Assembly: GCA_013373595.1 (NCBI GenBank)
Contig: JABXHO010000040.1
Span: forward strand, 1 to 64,000
DNA: 64,000 nucleotides
Source: Flavobacteriales bacterium
GTDB taxonomy: Bacteria; Bacteroidota; Bacteroidia; Flavobacteriales_D; Crocinitomicaceae
Reading direction: 5' to 3'
The translations under genes and the position numbers were made by a program. The notes beneath the pieces were generated by a model. It was not told the origin of the DNA. It ran no database searches and was given only the letters and a program-made list of their open reading frames with translations. Positions 1 through 8,377 of the stretch are shown here, one piece after another (position 1 is the stretch's first letter; the number at the start of each line of letters is the position of its first letter).

Positions 1-308
1 AACACCAGAAGTATGTAATCCAACGAACCCTTTTGCGCCTAGTGTTATTTGCGCATAAACTAAACACAACTTCGTGTCTTGACTGCGTCAAGCCTGTGAC
101 TTAGTGGTAAAAAAAACAACCACAAAGGAACAAAGTTCACCAAGATTCCCATCGTATAAATTATACTGTAACACGAGAAGTAAATAATCCCACCAACACC
201 TTTGCGCCTTAGTGTTATTTACGTATAAACTAAACACAGCTTCGTGTCTTGACTCCGTTAAGCCCGTGTCTTAGTGGTAAAAAAACAACCACAAAGGAAC
301 AAAGTTTA
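1..308. repeat. Two diverged direct copies of a 139-bp intergenic repeat
   Basis: Copy one covers about 1-139 and copy two about 170-307, a period near 169 bp. Both contain the same order of short blocks: TTTGCGCC then TAGTGTTATTT, TAAACTAAACACA, CTTCGTGTCTTGACT, CTTAGTGGTAAAAAAA, and CAACCACAAAGGAACAAAG. They differ by scattered substitutions and small indels, and the linker at 140-169 is unique. No open reading frame of interest lies here. The position downstream of a convergently ending gene is typical of interspersed non-coding repeats in this phylum; I know of no function. Confidence 0.75.
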
Positions 309-326
309 TTGTATCTTAGTAAGTAC

Positions 327-356
327 AAAAAAATCCCTTAGCATTGCTAAGGGATT
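327..356 (-). terminator. Intrinsic terminator of the TonB receptor gene
   Basis: A perfect 11-bp stem (AATCCCTTAGC at 332-342, GCTAAGGGATT at 346-356) with a 3-nt loop is followed, on the minus strand, by a run of seven U encoded by the A-tract at 327-333. It sits 24 bp past the stop codon of the receptor gene. Confidence 0.85.
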
Positions 357-379
357 CATTATCTATTATCAATTCGTTC

Positions 380-2719
380 TTAGAACTTGTAACTCACACC
401 CAAACTCGGCAAGATTGGGAATTGGTAGATCGTTTCTCCCGTTACACGGTTCACGTAGAAGATATTGTTTCTGTCGTACACATTCGTTACTGATCCAATG
501 ATCTCCAAAACAGTCTTGTTTTTGAAAGTAAATGATTTCTTTACCGTAATATCCAATCGGTGATAGTAGGGCAAACGCGAGCTGTTGAAAGCTCCCAAGT
601 TCGTAGAAACATACGTTGGATTCGTAGTAGTGTAATCAGTTGTTACCCCTCCAGCGAAGTTGTTCTCCTCGTAGAACCCTGCAGTTGGTGTAAATGGTAA
701 TCCAGAACCTAAGTTCCAACGGATACTCAATTCCAAATCCTTTTTCTTTCCGAATAAATAAGTTCCAACCAAGTTCACATTATGACGACGGTCGAATACA
801 GGAGCGTACTCAACAAACCCATCCCAACGTGTTGATTTACCCAATGAATAAACTCCCCACAAGAACAAACGTGTGTTAGAGTATTTCAATAGAACATCAA
901 CACCATACGATTCTCCTGTTTCCAAGATGAAGTCTTTCTTGTAGATGTCATCAATTTCTGGGAAACTATCGTCGTTTTCGTAAATCTTGTTTTGGTTGAT
1001 GTTACTCAATTGAGAGAAGTATTTGAAGTAACCTTCAACATTCAATGCCAGTTTTTTCGTCAAATCATATTCGAAGCCGAAAATCGCGTGCCATGCATAT
1101 TGAAGTCCGTTTCTCGGGCTTTTCTCGTTTTGGTATTGCGTTACGAAAGTACTTTGAACATCCGTTGGCGCAGAAAGCAATCCGTTAAACAAATTTACGA
1201 TGTCTTTGTCCGAAGAAGCAGACGTAAAGTTTTGAGAGAAGCGACCTCCAGACATTTTGAAGCGAAGCTTATCCGTTGCGTTGAATTTAATTCCCAATCG
1301 TGGTTCCGGAGAAATCGTACTGAGCGAAGCATACGCTTGGAAACGAATACTAGGCTGAATCACCCAACGCGTCGAAACGTAACGATAGCTCATGAAGGCT
1401 CCAATTTCTGTCGACCAGTTTCGGTTGGTAATTTTCCGGTTGACTTCATTGTATGTTTCAAAATCAACATTAAATCCACTCAAGTTGATTCCGTAGTTCA
1501 TTTCTCCTTCGTTCGCAAGGAAGTAGGTGAAGTCAAATCCAAGATCGAATCCTCCAATTGAACTTGTTCGAAGTGGTGACCCTTGCTCTAAGAATGAAGT
1601 TTCGTAGCTCGAACCATTTACGTGTCCCTTGATTACGATCGGTGAACTCGAAGGAACAAGCAAGAAGTTAATTCCCCCTCCAGATGATCGCCAATCCAAA
1701 TCAGCAATTCCATAGTTTACACTGTCTCGGTTATGGAATCCAAATGCACTAAATTTTGATCCTCCGTCTCCTTTGAAGGTCATTTTTCCATATACATCGG
1801 TAAAGGTGAACGGCATTCCATCACCATCGTTGATGCGTGGGTAAAGGCTTTTTGAGGTATAATCCAACAAGCTATGCTTTGCTGAGAAAATGTAAGATCC
1901 TGCAGGTGCTTTTCCATCTTTTTTAACTTTTCCCATTGGACCTTCCAGAACGGCTTTGGCCATAAATGGGGAAACAGAGACCTTTCCTCCGAATTCTTTT
2001 CTATTTCCATCTCGGTATGTAATGTCCATCACCGAAGAAATTCTTCCCCCGTATTGTGCATCAAATCCACCGGTTAAAATCGTCGCGTTTTGGATCAACT
2101 CTGTTTCAAATACAGAGAAGAAACCGATCGAGTGGAATGGGCTGTAAATAGTCATTCCATCGAGCAAAATTTTGTTTTGGATGGGCGTTCCACCACGAAC
2201 ATACAACTGTCCACCTTGATCTCCCGTTGTCGTTACCCCAGGTGTCACGCTAAATGCCCCAACGATATCGTTTTCAGCTCCCATCGAAGGAATGCGCTCC
2301 AGTCCTTTTTTATCCAATTTGATCTCAGAAATCAGAATCTCACTTCTTTTTCGAGCATCAGCAGCACTCACCACGATGTCTTCGAGGTCAAGTACATCAC
2401 TGCGCTTTTTCATGTAGAAAGTAATCGTTTCAATGCCTTTCGCATTATTTACTTGTACATTCTGCGTTTGTGTTTTATACTCCGCGGATTGAATTTTAAC
2501 GATATACGATCCTTTTTTCAGTTTTGAAAAAGAGTAAAGTCCGTCAAGATTAGTGTCGGCTCCTTCAAGGAACGTACTGTCTTTAGAGAGTAATCGAACC
2601 TTTTCAAAAGGCATGGGTTCACCTTGATCATCGTAAACGAATCCACGGATAGTAACATCCTGAGAAAGAGAAAGAGAGGCGAATACTACGGATGTAAGTA
2701 GTGTCAATAACAGTTTCAT
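380..2719 (-). CDS. TonB-dependent outer-membrane receptor with carboxypeptidase-regulatory N-domain
   Basis: Outer-membrane beta-barrel protein that probably imports or binds a substrate using TonB energy. A signal peptide ends near SLSQ, followed by a carboxypeptidase-D-regulatory-like domain (about residues 22-105; DVTIRGFVYDDQGEPMP), a plug domain with the family block LYVRGGTPIQNKILLDGM, and a barrel of about 550 residues ending in an aromatic-rich strand with terminal Phe. The reading frame extends to a GTG at 2734, but the ATG at 2719 (MKLLLTLLTS) gives a clean signal peptide and is preferred; length is then 779 residues. No SusD partner adjoins it, so a polysaccharide-uptake role is not suggested. 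The substrate cannot be read from the sequence. Confidence 0.88.
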   Translation of the reverse strand: MKLLLTLLTSVVFASLSLSQDVTIRGFVYDDQGEPMPFEKVRLLSKDSTFLEGADTNLDGLYSFSKLKKGSYIVKIQSAEYKTQTQNVQVNNAKGIETITFYMKKRSDVLDLEDIVVSAADARKRSEILISEIKLDKKGLERIPSMGAENDIVGAFSVTPGVTTTGDQGGQLYVRGGTPIQNKILLDGMTIYSPFHSIGFFSVFETELIQNATILTGGFDAQYGGRISSVMDITYRDGNRKEFGGKVSVSPFMAKAVLEGPMGKVKKDGKAPAGSYIFSAKHSLLDYTSKSLYPRINDGDGMPFTFTDVYGKMTFKGDGGSKFSAFGFHNRDSVNYGIADLDWRSSGGGINFLLVPSSSPIVIKGHVNGSSYETSFLEQGSPLRTSSIGGFDLGFDFTYFLANEGEMNYGINLSGFNVDFETYNEVNRKITNRNWSTEIGAFMSYRYVSTRWVIQPSIRFQAYASLSTISPEPRLGIKFNATDKLRFKMSGGRFSQNFTSASSDKDIVNLFNGLLSAPTDVQSTFVTQYQNEKSPRNGLQYAWHAIFGFEYDLTKKLALNVEGYFKYFSQLSNINQNKIYENDDSFPEIDDIYKKDFILETGESYGVDVLLKYSNTRLFLWGVYSLGKSTRWDGFVEYAPVFDRRHNVNLVGTYLFGKKKDLELSIRWNLGSGLPFTPTAGFYEENNFAGGVTTDYTTTNPTYVSTNLGAFNSSRLPYYHRLDITVKKSFTFKNKTVLEIIGSVTNVYDRNNIFYVNRVTGETIYQFPILPSLGVSYKF

Positions 2720-2828
2720 AAGCTTAGATAGCACATTTTTAAGTGTAGCGAAGATACAATAAACAAAGGAATTTAATGTGGAATTTGTCTCAAACCAATT
2801 AAACGGTAGTAAAAATTGAGTATTCGGT

Positions 2829-3608
2829 TTAACTGCGTTGAATCATTTTGGCTTTTTCCCAGTACAAATCCATCGTTTCCAGATCGGTATCACCTACAGA
2901 ATGACCTTCCTTTTTAAGCAGATCTTCCATCATGGTAAAGCGCTCAATAAATTTTTGGTTTGTTCTTGATAAGGCGTCCTCTGGATTGATTTTGATAAAA
3001 CGGGCGTAGTTAATCAGGGAGAACAAAACATCACCGAATTCATCTTCAATTTTTTCCTTCGATTGCTCTTCTGACTCCACTTCTTGATTGAGTTCTTGAA
3101 GTTCTTCTTCTACTTTTTTCCAGACATCTGAACGTTTATTCCATTCAAAACCGACTCCTTTTGCTTTTTCTTGAATACGGTAGGCTTTTACGAGAGCAGG
3201 AAGCGATGTAGGTACGCCCTGCAACACTGATTTCTTTCCTTCCTTCAATTTCAACTTTTCCCAGTTCGATTTTACTTCGTCTTCTGAAGAAACTTCAACA
3301 TCTCCATAGATATGAGGATGTCGATGCACGAGTTTGTCGCAAATTCCATTCAAAACATCGGTTACATCAAACGCATTTTGCTCTGATCCGATTTTGCAAT
3401 AAAACACCATGTGTAGGAATAAATCACCGATTTCTCCTTTCAACTCGTTTAAATCGTTGTTGGTGATAGCGTCCGCTAACTCATATGTTTCCTCAATTGT
3501 AAGGTGACGGAGAGATTCGAGTGTTTGCTTTTTATCCCAAGGACATTTCTCCCGAAGGTCGTCCATAATGTTCAATAATCGTTCGAAGGCAACAAGGCGT
3601 TGATCCAT
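2829..3608 (-). CDS. mazG: Nucleoside triphosphate pyrophosphohydrolase MazG
   Basis: Hydrolyses (d)NTPs to monophosphates and pyrophosphate, cleaning the nucleotide pool. Length (259 residues) fits the two-domain bacterial MazG. The N-terminal MazG domain shows the metal-binding pair EETYELADAI and GEIGDLFLHMVFY; the C-terminal copy shows VEEELQEL and DEFGDVLFSLINYA. The opening DDLREKCPWDKKQT is typical of the family. The gene is transcribed away from the acyloxyacyl hydrolase-like gene at 3683 and shares a 74-bp intergenic region with it. Confidence 0.95.
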   Translation of the reverse strand: MDQRLVAFERLLNIMDDLREKCPWDKKQTLESLRHLTIEETYELADAITNNDLNELKGEIGDLFLHMVFYCKIGSEQNAFDVTDVLNGICDKLVHRHPHIYGDVEVSSEDEVKSNWEKLKLKEGKKSVLQGVPTSLPALVKAYRIQEKAKGVGFEWNKRSDVWKKVEEELQELNQEVESEEQSKEKIEDEFGDVLFSLINYARFIKINPEDALSRTNQKFIERFTMMEDLLKKEGHSVGDTDLETMDLYWEKAKMIQRS

Positions 3609-3669
3609 GATAGTTGTTTGATTTTTTTTGGTAAAATTACAATTAATAAGTGTTCTAACTTGGAATTCG

Positions 3670-3677
3670 TAAATTTG
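3670..3677 (+). promoter_or_regulatory. Bacteroidota -7 element TAAATTTG
   Basis: TAAATTTG matches the phylum consensus TAnnTTTG. It ends only 5 bp before the ATG at 3683, so if used the transcript would be leaderless or almost so. I see no TTG at the usual -33 spacing. Confidence 0.4.
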
Positions 3678-3682
3678 TCGGA

Positions 3683-4762
3683 ATGCGCTACATTATTTTC
3701 ATAACCCTACTGTTTGTGACTGTCTCTGTTGAGGCACAGTCGGTTGGCGCAAATGAAATTTGGGCAGAGGGAAAATTCAAAGCTGGATTTCTTGCGGCAC
3801 ATCGCGGAATGATTGGTCATTTACCCAAAGAGCATGCATTTGCAGGAGAGTTGACGTATCTCATACAGAGTAAAGGGCAGAAGGATTGGCATAATCGTTA
3901 CCGAAAACCTACTTATGGCGCAACGGCATTTTTCGGTTCCGTCGGAAACCGTGAGTTGCTAGGTCATTATATCGGAGCGTATGGTTTTATGAACTTTCCG
4001 CTGATAAAACAAAAGTTCTACACCTTTTCGTTTAAAATGGGAGCAGGACTTGGGTATGGCACAAAGGTGTATGATCCAGAGGATAATGTGCTGAGCGATG
4101 CTGTTTCAACCCATGTGAATGCATTAATTGTACTTGGAGTAGATAGTCGATTTGTATTTGGGAATAACTCAGCTATTCTTGGTCTCGATATGACGCACTT
4201 CTCGAATGGCGCAACGCAAGTCCCTAATCTTGGACTGAATTTACCCTATGTGAGCATTGGATACGGTCGTCGTTTACAAACGAGCAATTTCTGTGATACA
4301 TGCCTTGTAGCTCGATTAGCAAGACAAACCTACTTTTTTGGAGCAACCGCTATTGGATCATTATCAGCCAATTTTCCAACGGGAAGTAAAAAACGTCCGG
4401 TCTATGCTATGAGTATTTTTGCGCGCAAACTGATCGGAAATCGAGGTGGAGTAGAAGTGTCGTTTGATGTTATGTCGAAACAATCGAACATGGATTTGAA
4501 ACCCGATATTCCAAAAACGCAGATGGATCTTATTCAACTAGGAACCTTCGTTGGATTTATCATGCCACTGGATCATTTGCATTTTGTGCTCGGAATGGGA
4601 GCATATGTGCGTGATAAGTACAAGTTTGTTGATCCATTCTATCATCGAATAGGCTTGCGATATGTTTTTGATAATGGAATCAATTTAGGACTCGTATTGA
4701 AGTCTCATTGGGCACGTGCAGACTACGTTGAATATGGAATCGGTTATACTTTCGGACGATGA
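3683..4762 (+). CDS. Acyloxyacyl hydrolase / PagL-like lipid A 3-O-deacylase
   Basis: Predicted outer-membrane beta-barrel that removes an ester-linked acyl chain from lipid A. A signal peptide (MRYIIFITLLFVTVSVEAQS) precedes amphipathic strands. Around residues 171-176 there is THFSNG, matching the PagL active-site His-x-Ser-Asn block, followed by LNLPYVSIGYGRRL as in Bacteroidota homologues annotated acyloxyacyl hydrolase. At 359 residues it is longer than proteobacterial PagL (about 185), with an extra C-terminal half that also looks barrel-like. The next gene overlaps it by 4 bp (ATGA), so the two are probably translated together. The enzyme assignment rests on the motif; the exact substrate is inferred. 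Confidence 0.75.
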   Translation: MRYIIFITLLFVTVSVEAQSVGANEIWAEGKFKAGFLAAHRGMIGHLPKEHAFAGELTYLIQSKGQKDWHNRYRKPTYGATAFFGSVGNRELLGHYIGAYGFMNFPLIKQKFYTFSFKMGAGLGYGTKVYDPEDNVLSDAVSTHVNALIVLGVDSRFVFGNNSAILGLDMTHFSNGATQVPNLGLNLPYVSIGYGRRLQTSNFCDTCLVARLARQTYFFGATAIGSLSANFPTGSKKRPVYAMSIFARKLIGNRGGVEVSFDVMSKQSNMDLKPDIPKTQMDLIQLGTFVGFIMPLDHLHFVLGMGAYVRDKYKFVDPFYHRIGLRYVFDNGINLGLVLKSHWARADYVEYGIGYTFGR

Positions 4763-5499
4763 GACAGTATGCGCTATATATCTTCCTTGGGCTTGTCTTG
4801 GTAAGTTGTAAGAAACCCGAAAATCGTAGTTGTGTAAAATCGGCTGGAGAAGATACAGAACTTGTTCACTACGTCGATCCCTTCAACAAACTTGACATCG
4901 GCCCCAACATGAAAATTGTGCTGGTTCAAGATACAGAGGAGAAAATAATTGTGCGAGGAGGAAAGAACTTGGTGAATTTCGTTCATTTTGATGTGACGGA
5001 TGAAACATTGACGCTAAAGAATGAGAATAAGTGCAATTTTTTGAGATCGTATAAACATGAGATTGAAGTAGAGATACATCTTGTGAACTTGATCAATGTA
5101 CTATTCAAAGGCACGAAGGAATTGACCTGTTCGAATCAACTCAACCTTTCATATTTGACCTTTGTGATTCAAGAAGGAGCGGGGACCTGTCATCTCAATA
5201 TCAACTGTAATTCGCTGTATTTAGGCTCTGGATTTGGTTGGGGGAATTATGTAGTGAAAGGCAACGCCAATTATGTGAAAATTGACTTGAGAGATAATGG
5301 TTTTGGTGATTTTAATGGACTTCAAGTACAGGATTCAGCAACGGTTATTTCTGCAAGTTCAGAAAAGATGGAAGTGAACCTCGATGGTATTCTTGCGAGA
5401 GTTGAAACTTCTTCATACGGAGACATTTGGTATATCGGAACTCCGAGCTTTTTGGAGTACAATCGCTACGGTGAGGGAGAACTTATTGACAAAAATTAG
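4759..5499 (+). CDS. Lipoprotein with DUF2807-like beta-helix domain
   Basis: A lipoprotein signal (LGLVLVSC, lipid-modified Cys near residue 17) is followed by a repetitive beta-rich domain of the DUF2807 (GIN) type, seen in the opening pattern HYVDPFNKLDIGPNMKIVLVQD and in regularly spaced short strands to the C-terminus (246 residues). Proteins of this type are common in Bacteroidota envelopes, with no agreed function. The start codon lies inside the stop of the PagL-like gene (ATGA), which points to an operon and shared envelope context. Confidence 0.7.
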   Translation: MRQYALYIFLGLVLVSCKKPENRSCVKSAGEDTELVHYVDPFNKLDIGPNMKIVLVQDTEEKIIVRGGKNLVNFVHFDVTDETLTLKNENKCNFLRSYKHEIEVEIHLVNLINVLFKGTKELTCSNQLNLSYLTFVIQEGAGTCHLNINCNSLYLGSGFGWGNYVVKGNANYVKIDLRDNGFGDFNGLQVQDSATVISASSEKMEVNLDGILARVETSSYGDIWYIGTPSFLEYNRYGEGELIDKN

Positions 5500-5577
5500 T
5501 CACCTCCATTCACAAAAGAACTTCCAGAAGATTTTAAAATCAAACTTTGCTTTGTACCTTTGTAAAAAGATTAAGTC

Positions 5578-5772
5578 ATGGAAGTTGTATTAATAAGTAT
5601 ACTGTTGTTGGCATTGGCATTCGGAGGAATTGCAATTAAGATCTGGGCGAAGAAAGGTGGAGAGTTTGCAGGTACTTGTGCGAGTAACAATCCATTGCTT
5701 CAAGAAGAAGGAGCATCATGCGGATTGTGTGGAGCTAAGCCACAAGAGCAATGTTTGAATCCTGATAAATAA
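5578..5772 (+). CDS. Small single-pass membrane protein with Cys-rich tail
   Basis: A 64-residue protein: one N-terminal membrane helix (residues 3-24) and a short soluble tail with four cysteines (TCASNN, ASCGLCG, EQCLN). The spacing suggests a small metal site or disulfide pair. Small proteins of this shape are widespread in Bacteroidota genomes under names such as membrane or secreted protein, with no known role. A hairpin with a T-tract follows at 5773. Confidence 0.65.
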   Translation: MEVVLISILLLALAFGGIAIKIWAKKGGEFAGTCASNNPLLQEEGASCGLCGAKPQEQCLNPDK

Positions 5773-5803
5773 AAAGGCATCTCATTTCTGAGACACCTTT
5801 ATT
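5773..5803 (+). terminator. Imperfect terminator hairpin after the small membrane protein gene
   Basis: AAAGG-CA-TCTCA pairs with TGAGA-CA-CCTTT around a short loop, with a 2x2 internal loop, and is followed by a T-rich stretch (TTTATTCGTTTTATTTC). Confidence 0.55.
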
Positions 5804-5845
5804 CGTTTTATTTCTTGTTTGATGTTCGCGAGAACACCGCATAAA

Positions 5846-6508
5846 TCATGTGCTTCTTTTGAGCTGCATCAAAATCTTGAATGCATTGTCAATATTGCTT
5901 GAATTCACAATAACCGTAAATTCGTTGGCCGTAGAAACTACTTGTTCAATGTTGATTCCTTCCCAGGCAAGGTGTTTCAAAATGTAATAATACACCCCAT
6001 AAGTTTCAGTATTCGCTTGAGGGAGTTTTACAGTGATTGAAGACAAGTTTTTCCCATGAGCTTTCAGCTGTGTTGTACCGAAGAAGCTCTGAACATCGTC
6101 TGCATACTTTGAGTTAAGAATATACGTTGTTTCTGTAATTCCTTTACAAAGTGTGAAAAAACAATCTTTATCTCTTTGGAGGAATTGAATGAGGCGTGTT
6201 TGCGCCATTTGCGTCGCTTCAGAATTCTCATAAGTGAAATCTACGAGGTCGCTGCGAACCAAAAAGTCTCCAATACCACCAATAATATTATTGATTTTGA
6301 TATTTACTTTATGGTAAACGCCAGGAGTCATTCGTTTGATAGCCATGACAATAGCTCCTTCTTTGATCTCCTTACCAGCCGTTTTCTCGATTTCTGGTTT
6401 GATCTTTCTTGCTAGTGCGGAAATGTTGATGAGGTTTTCTGTCATTGCTTCGCGCAAGAAGGGACTGCGGTTGACAATGTCTTCTGTAATTTTACTTATT
6501 GAACTCAT
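5846..6508 (-). CDS. ACT-like domain protein, aspartate-kinase C-terminal type
   Basis: A 220-residue cytoplasmic protein with no catalytic motif. The N-terminal part (SPFLREAMTENLINISALAR) resembles a small helical DNA- or protein-binding segment, and the C-terminal part (about residues 135-220; SSITVKLPQANTETYGVYYY ... EGINIEQVVSTANEFTVIV) has the beta-alpha-beta pattern of ACT domains of aspartate kinases. This suggests small-molecule sensing, but no kinase domain is attached. The frame is open to a TTG at 6529; the ATG at 6508 is preferred. It lies downstream of cmk on the same strand. Confidence 0.6.
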   Translation of the reverse strand: MSSISKITEDIVNRSPFLREAMTENLINISALARKIKPEIEKTAGKEIKEGAIVMAIKRMTPGVYHKVNIKINNIIGGIGDFLVRSDLVDFTYENSEATQMAQTRLIQFLQRDKDCFFTLCKGITETTYILNSKYADDVQSFFGTTQLKAHGKNLSSITVKLPQANTETYGVYYYILKHLAWEGINIEQVVSTANEFTVIVNSSNIDNAFKILMQLKRST

Positions 6509-6587
6509 GTTGAAATCGTTAAGCGGCAAAAATAATAAAAAACCGTTATAGATTGATGTTTTTTGTTAATTAACTAACATCTAGTTT

Positions 6588-7286
6588 TCAAACCAAGGTA
6601 GCGATCGCTTTATCGACATATTGGAGCGCCAAATCGAGCTGTTCTGATTTGGATAAATGCGTGTTGTCAATGACAATTGCGTCATCTACTTGAACCAACG
6701 GACTCTCTTTGCGCGTGCTGTCAATATGGTCTCTTCTCAGTAAGTTTTCGCGTACTTCATCTTTAGATGTGGGGGTACCACGAAATTGAAGTTCTTGATA
6801 ACGTCTTTCGACACGTGTTTCAATTTCTGCAGTGATAAATAATTTCAATTCGGCATTTGGGAAAACGACCGAACCGATATCGCGTCCATCCATAACAATT
6901 CCACCTTGATTCCCCATGAATTGTTGTTCTGCAACGAGTTTTTCGCGTACTTCTTTAATGGCAGCAACTTCAGATACAAAAGAGGAGATTTCAGGCGTTC
7001 GAATTTGCTTCTCCACATTTACTCCATTCAAAAGTAGTTCTGGCGATTTTGTTTCAGGATTTAGTACAAACTTCAATTCGATTTGATCCAAAAGCGAAAT
7101 AAGCTTCCCACGGTTCAATTCGTGGCTAGAGATACATGTATTCTGCAGTGCAAAAAGCGTTACACCACGATACATAGCACCAGAGTCAATGAAGACATAA
7201 TGCAATGATTTTGCCAGTTCGCGAGCAAGTGTACTCTTTCCGCAGGAGGAGTAACCATCAATTGCTATTGTTATTTTTTGATTCAT
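6588..7286 (-). CDS. cmk: Cytidylate kinase
   Basis: Phosphorylates CMP and dCMP with ATP. The P-loop is at residues 6-17 (DGYSSCGKST), then DSGAMYRGVTLFA for substrate binding, MDGRDIGSVVFPNAELKLF in the NMP-binding region, and the lid region ERRYQELQFRG. The length of 232 residues is usual. The frame extends to a TTG at 7298; the ATG at 7286 (MNQKITIAIDG) places the first strand correctly. The porQ gene lies two genes upstream on the same strand, an association I recall from other Bacteroidota genomes. Confidence 0.95.
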   Translation of the reverse strand: MNQKITIAIDGYSSCGKSTLARELAKSLHYVFIDSGAMYRGVTLFALQNTCISSHELNRGKLISLLDQIELKFVLNPETKSPELLLNGVNVEKQIRTPEISSFVSEVAAIKEVREKLVAEQQFMGNQGGIVMDGRDIGSVVFPNAELKLFITAEIETRVERRYQELQFRGTPTSKDEVRENLLRRDHIDSTRKESPLVQVDDAIVIDNTHLSKSEQLDLALQYVDKAIATLV

Positions 7287-7336
7287 TTCGTAGGACAAAG
7301 AAACGGAATATTTCGAAGCATAAAAAGTAGTGGTAT

Positions 7337-7366
7337 AAAAAAAGGGCGATCTTTCGATCGCCCCTT
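7337..7366 (-). terminator. Strong intrinsic terminator of the beta-barrel gene
   Basis: GGGCGATC (7344-7351) pairs perfectly with GATCGCCC (7356-7363) across a 4-nt loop; on the minus strand the stem is followed by a U-tract encoded by the A-run at 7337-7343. Confidence 0.85.
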
Positions 7367-7387
7367 ATTAATTTTGATTTCCAAATC

Positions 7388-8257
7388 TTAGAAGTGGAAA
7401 GTAATTCTCAATGAACCAGAAGGTCCGAACATAGCGCTTGAGTTATCAGTTCCAAGTGTGAAGTTAGAACCTCCAGCGATAGTTTCAGTTGTGATTTGCT
7501 CAGTAGTGTTACCAGCTGTTGGCTCAACACGTGTAGTTGTGATAGTTCCTGTTCCTACAGTTGTAAGACCAAGTCCCCATCCGAATTCACCACCGATCGC
7601 TAATTTAGGGATTACGAAGTACTCAGCTCCAATAAATCCTCTCAATCCGAACATGATTCCACCTTTGTTGGTGATGCTGTTTACGTCAACAGATCCGTCA
7701 ACTGCATGTGTTTGTGAAGCAACACCAGTTGTTCCGTTCCAAGTGTAATCGTTTCCGTAAGTGTACTCTGTTTTAGATCCACCACCGAATCCAATTCCGA
7801 GCTCACCTCCGTAGAATCCTTGAAGACGAGTAGAACCTTTACGCCACTCAACACCTCCATTCAACATGATCATGCTTGAAGAAACTTTCATTTCGTCAAC
7901 TACTGGATCAGCTTCTGGGTCAACAGCACCGTTTGCGTCCAATAGTGGAGTGTAAGCTTTCATTGTGTTCGAAGTAAATCCGATGTTGATTCCTCCACGG
8001 TAAGCCATGTCATCAGCAACAAAGTATTTCCCTGTAATTACGTTATTACCGTTCAAGAAAGACCATGATCCAGCAGAAGAACTTCCGTTTGATCCGAAGA
8101 TACCTTGAACATACCCCAAAAGAGGAGTTGCGTCGATAGAAATGGCCCAATCACCAGCTTCTGGCAAATAGTTCTCTCCTTTTTTTGATGTAAGGTCTTG
8201 AGCGAAAGATGCAGATGTTCCAAGAAGAACAGCAACCGCTAAAATTGACTTTTTCAT
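7388..8257 (-). CDS. Outer-membrane beta-barrel protein, OmpW/OmpA-barrel-like
   Basis: A 289-residue exported protein: signal peptide MKKSILAVAVLLGTSASFAQ, then alternating hydrophobic/polar strands and a C-terminal strand ending in ...LRITFHF, the terminal Phe expected of barrel proteins. Gly- and Thr-rich loops (residues about 165-250) are probably extracellular. No peptidoglycan-binding domain is present. A strong terminator follows it, so it is probably the last gene of its transcript. Family membership beyond a small porin-like barrel cannot be decided from the sequence. Confidence 0.7.
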   Translation of the reverse strand: MKKSILAVAVLLGTSASFAQDLTSKKGENYLPEAGDWAISIDATPLLGYVQGIFGSNGSSSAGSWSFLNGNNVITGKYFVADDMAYRGGINIGFTSNTMKAYTPLLDANGAVDPEADPVVDEMKVSSSMIMLNGGVEWRKGSTRLQGFYGGELGIGFGGGSKTEYTYGNDYTWNGTTGVASQTHAVDGSVDVNSITNKGGIMFGLRGFIGAEYFVIPKLAIGGEFGWGLGLTTVGTGTITTTRVEPTAGNTTEQITTETIAGGSNFTLGTDNSSAMFGPSGSLRITFHF

Positions 8258-8377
8258 AAAAATTTAATTTGTTTGGTTTAACCAAATGTACTATTCTTTT
8301 TCGAAAAGGTTTCAAAAAATTAGTCCACAGAAAGCGGTTAATAAGAGCGAAGTCGACTAAATAGCAGAAAAAGAGGA

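Noticed and set aside
992-1561. Plus-strand 189-residue frame within the TonB receptor gene
   Set aside because: Antisense shadow of a well-supported gene; Arg-rich with no domain.
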